From: CAWUJK01 sp963922865
GTDB lineage: Bacteria > Patescibacteriota > Gracilibacteria > BD1-5 > UBA6164
Reading direction: 5' to 3'
NCBI GenBank assembly: GCA_963922865.1
Contig: CAWUJK010000001.1
Location: forward strand, 1-64,000
Length of the DNA: 64,000 nucleotides
Shown in pieces: positions 57,023 to 64,000 of this stretch. The translations under genes and the position numbers were made by a program. Under the pieces are notes generated by a model. The model made no database searches. It was not told where the DNA came from and was given only the letters and a program-made list of their open reading frames with translations. How positions within the stretch are numbered: position 1 is the stretch's first letter; every line of letters starts with the position of its first letter.

Positions 57023-57277
57023 TTTTTTTACTATATTTCTATTTACACACTTTTTTGAATACTGCCAAAAATAAAAAGAGACCCTACATCAAAGTATGTG
57101 AAACAAATAATTATTGTTTCTATTTACACAGTTTATTGTACAGTCTCAATACTTTTTAAAATAATACCCAATAAAAATTAATTATTGTTTCTTTTACACA
57201 CTTTTTTGAATAGTTTCTTTTACTTCTTTATATAATATTAAAATAAATGAACGTTCACTTGAACGTTCATTTATCCA
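57023..57277. other. Noncoding region before the second surface protein
   Basis: About 255 nt without a gene. It includes TTTCTATTTACACACTTTTT at 57029-57052, an inverted counterpart of the copy at 48857-48878, and from 57067 the long repeat shared with 49037. Confidence 0.5.
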
Positions 57278-58692
57278 TTATTCTCAAAATAATCTCGGTG
57301 GATTTAACTTAACCTCAGGATCATACTCTATCACAAATGAATAATCATTACTACTGTCTCCATCACAACTCTTTGATACCTTCCTAACATAATTCAAATC
57401 ATATATCTCTCATAAAGCATAATTATTAGTACTCTCTCATCATGGTAATACATAACTACTAGATCATAATACTGCTCATCATATCGTATTTCTCGTAAAT
57501 AAACTTCATTTTAAATCCAATCTATCTCATAAATCTTTATCTGCATAACTCTCTCAATTCGCATCTCAACTCCTAAATGTTCCATCTGCATATATTATTG
57601 CTCTTATTTTACTCACTGTGTTTAATACATATACATTTCATTTCTTATTATAATCTGTCTTTACATTGTAATTATCACTCAAAACTATTATTCATATCTT
57701 AGTTTTTATATCCTCATCTATTATTAAATTTCAGTTTCTTACTATTAAGGTATCGTTGGTTTCTAATTTATTTTTTAATTCTTTATAATTTATATCTCAA
57801 TCTACATATATTACTCAGTTTAGTTTCTTATTCTTATCTCAACTCATATTTCTTATATAACTATAAGCTTTCTTTCTTATATCTTCTCTTATTTCTCATT
57901 TCGATAAATCTGAATAATTCTTCTCTTGTCAGGTTAACTCTATTTTTCAAGCTCATTGTAATTCTCAAATCACTTTTAATCATAGTGTCTCATAACTACA
58001 AATTGTCTCTTCTCAAAATCAAAAGTTATCTAATTTATACGATATCTTTTTTCATCATATGACATAGGATATCTCTAAATCTTTACTACTTATGCTTGGA
58101 GATTGTAATACATTAGATGTAGCGTCTATCTTTCATACAAATGATATGTTATCTCATAAATTAACTCAAAAGTTATTGTCTAATTTTGAAAAATTTCAAT
58201 TCCATACATGACCTGTAACTGTATTTACTATGCTTGTCTTATTTATCTTTAAATTTCAATCTTTATAATTTGAGATGTTTCATATGTTACTTAATTTTAT
58301 CTCATATTCTTGATCTTTTCACAATTCGGGTATTCATCATCATTTTAAACTTATTTCTCATTTTACTGGCTTCTTAAAACTATTATTATTCAATACTTTC
58401 TTCTCTATCTTTTGAACTATACTTGTATCTTGATAACTATTGGTCCAACTCTTTAGTGTTATCTTAAAGTCTTGTTTAAAACTTGAATAAGGTGATAGTG
58501 ATCTTAGTTGAAAATTTATTTCTCAATCTTGATTACTTTTTCATCACCAATTTAATTCTAATCGTTTGCTTGGGTTATTCAATATCTCTAATTCCTGAAC
58601 ACTCTTACCATATATCGCATTATCATACTTATCTCTTAAGCTCAATTTGTACTCGTAATAATCATTGTTATTCCCGTATTTGTCTCAGGTTG
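57067..58692. repeat. Long direct repeat, copy 2 (1,626 bp)
   Basis: Identical to 49037-50662. It encodes residues 353-822 of surface protein B and the shared 3' flank. Immediately upstream of the junction the two genes remain related only at protein level (LSQTSSDFSLITTGDKYG here, LSQTKSDLKVLSTGDKYG in A). Confidence 0.9.
57243..57274 (-). repeat. Double palindrome of TGAACGTTCA, copy 4 (terminator)
   Basis: Same arrangement as 49213-49244, carried within the long repeat, just past the stop of surface protein B. Confidence 0.8.
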
Positions 58693-59746
58693 TGATAAGT
58701 GAAAAATCACTACTAGTTTGTGATAAACTATTTGGATACACATTAATTACTCTGGTCAGCTTCTTAGAGTTTCAAGCAAAATCTTTTATTTCAAGAGTTA
58801 ATTCATATTGTCAAGATTTTGTTATTTTATAGTTTCAATTAGAATACTTTCAATCACAACTAAAAGATATATTTTTACTATCTTTTATTTCTTTAACTTT
58901 TCAATTAATTATAGGATTAAAAGCATTATATGTTCAAGATTTAGAACATATTTTTTGACCAACTCAATTTCATTTGTGATCTTTTTTATATGTTATACTA
59001 AAATCATAAGATTTTATTCATGATATTCAATTAGTAGAATTTCATATGTCTTCCATGGAAAAACTAATATCTTTGTATTTAGGATTTGCTAAAACATTTT
59101 TTAAAGGGTCGTTTTTTAGCAATGAAAAATTTTCTCCTCAAATTTTTATATTTCTTATTTTTGGTAGTATTTTATCAATTAAAATGAGTTTTCAGCCTAA
59201 ATTTCATTGACAGGTGTTAAAGTTTTGTGCATTATCTCTAAAAGTAGTTTTTGGTTTAATTTTATATCAAACAGGTAACATTGAAGAGTATTTGTTAACA
59301 CATCAAGATACCCTATCATAACATGTAATTCTAGCTTTTATATTTTTGTTGGTCCAACTTCATAGTGTTACTGGTTTATTTGTATTTCAATCTTCAAAAA
59401 GTGATACTCATTGACAAGTAGGTTTGATAGAATCATACTTATAGGTTTTAGTTTTATTAATCCAAGTTAATCTTCTTTGATTAGGCGCTGTATTACCATA
59501 GCGTACATTATCTACATAATATCATAGAAATTTACCAGTAGTTCTACTGTAAAGCCTTTCAATTTTCTTTCAAGCAAAATCATTAACGTATTTTTTTTGT
59601 TTAAGTTTAAGGGTATAAATTCATTCTTTTTTGGTATAATTAGTATCTCGTACTATTTCTGTAGTATAATTCCATCAAGCATTAGATACACTAAATATAC
59701 TAAATATAATAAAAAGTGATACTACAATTTTTGTTTTTGTTTTCAT
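57278..59746 (-). CDS. Large surface protein (variant B)
   Basis: An 822-residue exported protein with a signal peptide (IVVSLFIIFSIFSVSNA). The first 352 residues are unlike variant A except for general style: Ig-like strands with cysteine pairs (ITCYDRVSGC, ICSKSG, FSCDGK) and a closing LEIKDFAGNSKKLTRVINVY. Residues 353-822 are identical to the C-terminal part of variant A. A swapped-front/constant-back pair suggests recombination or gene conversion at the shared segment. Confidence 0.7.
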
Positions 59747-59768
59747 AATTTTTAATTTTAATAAAATA

Positions 59769-61631
59769 TTATTTCTTCTTTTTAATTGCAAGATACATAA
59801 AAAGTACTCATAGAGAAAACATAAATGCTATTAAAATATACATTAAAATATTTTTTTCTCCTTTTTTATCTTGTTGTTCTTCAATTAGTTTATTTTTATC
59901 TTGAGGTACTGATAGGTTTTCTATTTGTTTTTCATTAGATTTATCTATCAATTGCTTCAATTCCATAGATAATTTATCATGTTGTTTTTTAAGTCTTTGC
60001 TTTTCTAGATTAGATTCTTCTATTTCTTCATCAGTTAGTGGCTGTCAAGATTTTAATTTTTCATTTATGTTTTTATCTCATTGATTCATCATAGTTTCTA
60101 ATTCAAGTATTTGAGAATATTTTTCCTCTATTTTTTGGGAGATATCATTTTCAATTACATAGTCTTTTTTTATAGATTCAAAAGAATTTTCTATTTTTTT
60201 TCATAAATTATCTTTATCAGGATAAGGTATGATACAATCTCAAAACTTTGAATCCAAATAGTCAAGATTCTTATAATCAATTCAAGATTCTAAATCAAGG
60301 TTTTTCAAAAAATGTATGACATTTTTCATTCTTTTAGAATAATCCATAGAACATTTTATAAATATTTCTTCATACGGAGTAAGAAGTATATTATTTTTTT
60401 GTTTATATTTAATCATATCTTCAAAATTTGGAACCACTGCTGCTGTCAAAGCATTTTTGAAATTTTCATCTTTTATTTTTTGAAGTTTTTTATAAAGCTC
60501 CATTGGTAATCAATCATAAATTACCATTCATCTAGCTTTTTGCATTTTCTCTTTATAATTTTTTACCGGTGTTATAGCAGCAAAAGATTTATTAATGGAG
60601 AAAAAATCTACTATTTTATCAAAAAAAGATAAAGACTTAGCTTGATTATTACACTTAGATGGATAATCTCAAGGCTTATGTATTAATTCTAAACAAGTTT
60701 CATTTTTAACTTTATTGAAAAAATCAACCATAACTCAGACCATTCATTCTTTTTGAGCATCTGTATTTGTCATTGCTGAAACTTGTTTTGGAAAAGTTTC
60801 AAATTCATTAAAGTACTTACTCTTATTATTGTAAGCAATAGTAATCAAATCTATATCAAATAGTCGTTTATCTGCATAATCATTAGCTGCTATACTAACT
60901 TTTCAGACCAAATATTCTTTTTGAGAATGTTGTCCTTGCTTTTTCACTGAAGAATCTAAAATTTCAAATCAAGAACCCTCAAAAATATTTGTTTTATAAC
61001 CATCTTGTGATATGCTATACAAATTATGAGGATATATTGGTGTAACTTTTAAATATGCACAACTAACAAAAGATCAGTCAAGTAGGTGATGTGTATATAG
61101 TATATTTTGTCTAAAATCTGGATATGTATCTCAAGAAATATATTCTGAGTTTGAACTTTTTAGTGGAAAGGTAAAGTTTGTTCCATCTCAAAATCATGCA
61201 AATTGTGATAAGATATAATCATCAGTTGTTCTTATAGTTCATATATTATTTCTTTTTGCAGCAAAAATATTTAATCAACTATCTGTTAAATATTGCTGAC
61301 TAGGATTTTTAACTGTATGTTTTTTAAAATCATCATAATTGGATAAGTTTATTATATCTCAACTTTCTGAGGATTCTTCAACACGAGAGAGGTCAAGTCC
61401 ATATTGTTTTTTAACATTTTCTGACAATATTTCAAAACAAAATTTTTCTTCTTGTTCTGGTATTGTTGGTTCTTCTTCTACAAAATCATTTTCCATATTT
61501 TCTAGGTCTCAAGAGTTTGTTTGTGTTTGTTCTAACTCTGAGCCAGTTTGTGTATTTTCTACATCTCAAGAATTTGCATAAATTAATGAAATGGGAAGTA
61601 TAAAAAATAATAAAATAATTATTTTTTTCAT
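59769..61631 (-). CDS. Exported protein with C-terminal membrane anchor
   Basis: A 620-residue protein with a signal peptide (IIILLFFILPISLIYA), a charged low-complexity region, a folded domain with a few cysteines (KFCFEIL, SCAYLKV, ETCLELI, KCSMDY), a long C-terminal coiled coil and a final membrane segment (NILMYILIAFMFSLGVLFMYL) with a Lys tail. The sortase-like or type-I-anchored topology suggests a cell-surface role. It is encoded directly upstream of surface protein B, 22 nt away. Confidence 0.65.
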
Positions 61632-61656
61632 AATAATTGTATTTAATAAATAAAAT

Positions 61657-61914
61657 TTAGTGGCTATATCTAGAATTAACTTTTATAATTACAGGAATTG
61701 TATTAGGTGTAGTAGTTACTGACGCATTAGGGTTATTAGAATTATACCAAGTATTTGGGTCTTGCTGGTCAAAAAAGATATCAGCAAAAACACCGTTAAA
61801 AAAATTATTGGTTTGTTTTGCTCAATAATTATCACTTGTGTTATATAAAAATAAAGAGAACGAAAAGTAAATTAGCATAAAAGCTAATATGAAGTAACCT
61901 TTTTTTATAAGCAT
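61657..61914 (-). CDS. Small membrane-anchored protein
   Basis: An 85-residue protein with one N-terminal hydrophobic segment (YFILAFMLIYFSFSLFLY) and a short polar tail rich in Asn and Thr (NPNASVTTTPNTIPVIIKV). It lies between the RnfD-like gene and the exported protein gene in the same orientation. Function unknown. Confidence 0.55.
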
Positions 61915-61936
61915 AAAAAATAAATTAAAAAATAAA

Positions 61937-62866
61937 TTATTTACATATAAGCATATTACATCTATTATCAAAGAGTAAATCCGCTTTTCAATTGTTGTAT
62001 ATGCTCACACACAACAATAGTAACATAATTGAAGAAAAAATCAAAGAAATAAAGATTGACTTATTGTTATTATATTTTTCTAAATATCTAAAAAGTGGTA
62101 AAGATAGGGTCATGAAAAAAAGTGATCAAAGAAGAGAATAGTTTTCATTTATATAAAATTGTAGTATATAAAAGCTTATAGCAACTAAAGATCAATACAA
62201 TATTCTAAATGGTCTTGTTTCTAAATTTGTTCTAGGATCAGTAAGCATAAAAAATATAAATATAAAAAATGATACATTAAAAAAAAGATAAAAAGAATTT
62301 ATGCTACTTTCTTGTGTTATAAATAAAAATAATAATAGATGTGTTATGAAAAAAGATAAAACTAAATCATAAAAACTAAAGTTGAGTATTTGTTTAAGTC
62401 TTGATAGTATTAAAAATCAAAGTACAAGAACTAAAATAAATATAAAAAAATAACTTTCTATAGAAACTGATTGTCCCCATTGTAGAGGGTTGGTCCAAGA
62501 ATAATTTGGAAACAGTACAAGCACTAAAAAAACAGCCATATTTGAAGGATTCATAAAATGTCTACCTTTTATTTTTATGGTATTTTTTCAAACAATTGCT
62601 AATAGTGCTGCAAAAATATATAATATTAATTCTTCTGTTCTTAAAAAAAAGCTTATACCAAATCAAGCGTTTACTCATGAATATGGAAAACTAAATTTTC
62701 AAGTATTAAATTTTTTAAAAAATAAATCTAATAAAATTACCACTCAAAATGTGGTAAATATTTCTAAATAGGAAATATCTAATTTAAAAAATTGTACTCA
62801 AGTTAATAGTATTGTAGATAAAAATAAGGTTTGATTTAATTGTATATTTGATTTTAGTATATTCAT
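61937..62866 (-). CDS. RnfD/NqrB-family membrane protein
   Basis: A 309-residue integral membrane protein with about nine helices. It has HFMNPSNMAVFLVLVLFP (the NPSN motif), SWTNPLQWGQS, and FFMLTDPRTNLETR (the TDPRT motif), which mark the RnfD/NqrB/UnbU family of ion-translocating redox subunits. The S/TGAT flavin site is not seen, and no other Rnf or Nqr subunit lies in the window. A relative rather than a working Rnf complex subunit is likely. Confidence 0.75.
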
Positions 62867-62921
62867 ATGAAATATTGTTTAAAAAATTTATTTTCATATC
62901 TAAACTATAAAAATAAAATGT

Positions 62922-62972
62922 TTAAAATCAATAAAAATAGCTTTACATTATATAAAACTATTTTCCTATAAA
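62922..62972. repeat. 50-bp imperfect repeat, copy 2
   Basis: Matches 54973-55023. It spans the last codons and stop of secD and about 36 nt beyond. On the minus strand it contains TATAAT upstream of the RnfD-like gene start (62866), so it may act as that gene's promoter. Confidence 0.5.
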
Positions 62973-64000
62973 TTTAATTTTATTTTTTGAGTTTTGTGCA
63001 AAAAGTAATATATAAAATCTAGATATATAAACAGCACTAAAAAGTGAAACTATTATTCAAATAATAAGCATAAGTCAAAATCATTTAATCATATTGATTC
63101 AAAAAACATAAAGTATAATGGCTACAATTAAACCAGTAATATTACTATCCCAAATAGCTGACCAAGATTTTTTAAATCATATTTTCACGCTTTGCTCTAA
63201 TTTTTTTCAAGAGTTTAACTCCTCTCTAATTCTCTCAAATATAAGTATGTTGGCATCAATTGCCATACCTATAGATAAAATCAATCCTGCAATTGATGCT
63301 AGGGTTAATACCATTCATATAGTTTTAACTATTGATAGGATTATCAAAACATACATAATTAATGCTATAGAGGAAACGACTCATGAAATTCTATAAGTAT
63401 ATATCAAAAATAAAAATATAAGTATAAATCATGTTATTCAAGCTATAATTAATTGTATTAAGCTGTTATTTCAAAGTTTAGAATTTATAGATTTTTCGCT
63501 TGTTAAATAAATGGGCGCTGGTACAACTCATGTATTTATATTTTGAGATAGCTCTGAAGCCTCTTGTTTAGTATAGTTTCATGTAACTTGGGCTTTTCAT
63601 CAAAGTATAGGTTCATTCACAACTGGGTCAGTAAGTAACTCTCCTCCAACAAAAATCGCCATTCTTTTTCAAACAAGTCTAGTTGACAAGTCTCAAAAAA
63701 TTAATTTTCACTCATCATTAAATACAAGTTCTATCATTGGTTCTCAAACTGTGTTAAATTGAACTGTTGATTTTACAAAATATCTTTCATCTAATTTGTG
63801 TAGTTCTCAATCTGATCATTTTCATCTAGCATCTATCCAAACATCATTTCAAACACTAGATTTTTTCTCATCTATTTGTTTAAATTTTATTCTAACTACT
63901 TTTCAAATTGCTTTTTTTGCTTTTTCTATATTGTCTTTGTCTTCAAGAAAGGTATTTCATTTTAATGGTATTTGTACTATTATATGTTTTTCTCAAGCGT
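62958..64000 (-). CDS. secD: Protein-export membrane protein SecD, C-terminal part
   Basis: The 5' end lies beyond the window; 347 codons are visible to TAG (62960-62958). It drives late steps of Sec-dependent export with SecF. Visible landmarks: EPMIELVFNDEGKLIFGDLS, RMAIFVGGELLTDPVVNEPI, then the RND-type membrane half with SIAGLILSIGMAIDANILIF and ERIREELNSGKKLEQSV, all typical of SecD. The window's many exported proteins fit an active Sec pathway. Confidence 0.92.

Noticed and set aside
1..64000. CRISPR array or cas genes
   Set aside because: No regularly spaced direct repeats and no Cas-like protein; the only repeats are the long duplication, the double palindromes and short flanking repeats described above.

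Overview
The window is very AT-rich and reads correctly only if UGA is translated as glycine (genetic code 25). Dozens of conserved glycines fall on TGA: the P-loops of adenylate kinase, DnaA, DnaX, FtsH and ClpC, the HSVG motif of methionine aminopeptidase, and the residue before the radical-SAM cysteines of MiaB. Genes end only with TAA or TAG. This points to the Absconditabacteria (SR1) / Gracilibacteria (BD1-5) branch of the candidate phyla radiation (Patescibacteria). With a standard code most genes look like strings of short fragments. I see almost no Shine-Dalgarno sequences; starts are usually ATG in an A-rich context.

Layout. 1-3.3 kb: end of a membrane-anchored protein, miaB, and a secreted Kazal-type protein. 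3.4-6.7 kb (minus): a Trm11-like methyltransferase, adk, RNase P RNA, a small RelE/ParE-like toxin-antitoxin pair bracketed by 33-bp direct repeats, and a membrane protein. 6.8-9.6 kb: a DUF1704 (MATCAP-like) metallopeptidase, an ATP-grasp ligase, and a broken M29-aminopeptidase-like remnant. 9.8-17.2 kb: dnaA, a DUF4012 protein, a MurE-type ligase, dnaX and a half-length priA. 17.2-22.2 kb: an ABC-F ATPase (minus), ftsH, a CYTH protein and a DedA protein. 22.2-31 kb: a PilT ATPase, thrS behind a threonine-rich leader peptide and attenuator, a pseudopilin, MgtC, an RlmD-like methyltransferase, a cyclic-nucleotide-binding protein paired with a second PilT, and an RRM protein. 31-38 kb: an EamA transporter, an orphan fragment, tRNA-Lys(CTT), ligA with an inserted acetyltransferase domain, an unexplained transcribed-looking region, nrnA and ybaB. 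38-48.8 kb: an acidic repeat protein, clpC, two exported proteins, map, a Xer recombinase and a PPK2-type polyphosphate kinase. 48.8-64 kb: mostly exported proteins, including two large surface proteins with an identical 470-residue C-terminal half, plus pth, murC, an RnfD-like membrane protein and the end of secD.

Most of the content is housekeeping (replication, tRNA and rRNA modification, proteolysis, cell wall) together with a type IV pilus and secretion set, as expected for a small host-dependent or predatory CPR cell. The most unusual items are: a GNAT acetyltransferase domain inside the adenylation domain of DNA ligase A; a thrS leader-peptide attenuator in a code-25 lineage; two surface proteins sharing a 1,626-bp identical segment with unrelated-looking N-terminal halves; a secreted Kazal domain; the recurrent double palindrome built from TGAACGTTCA; a toxin-antitoxin module that appears to have arrived with a duplicated rnpB promoter/terminator element; and a truncated PriA.
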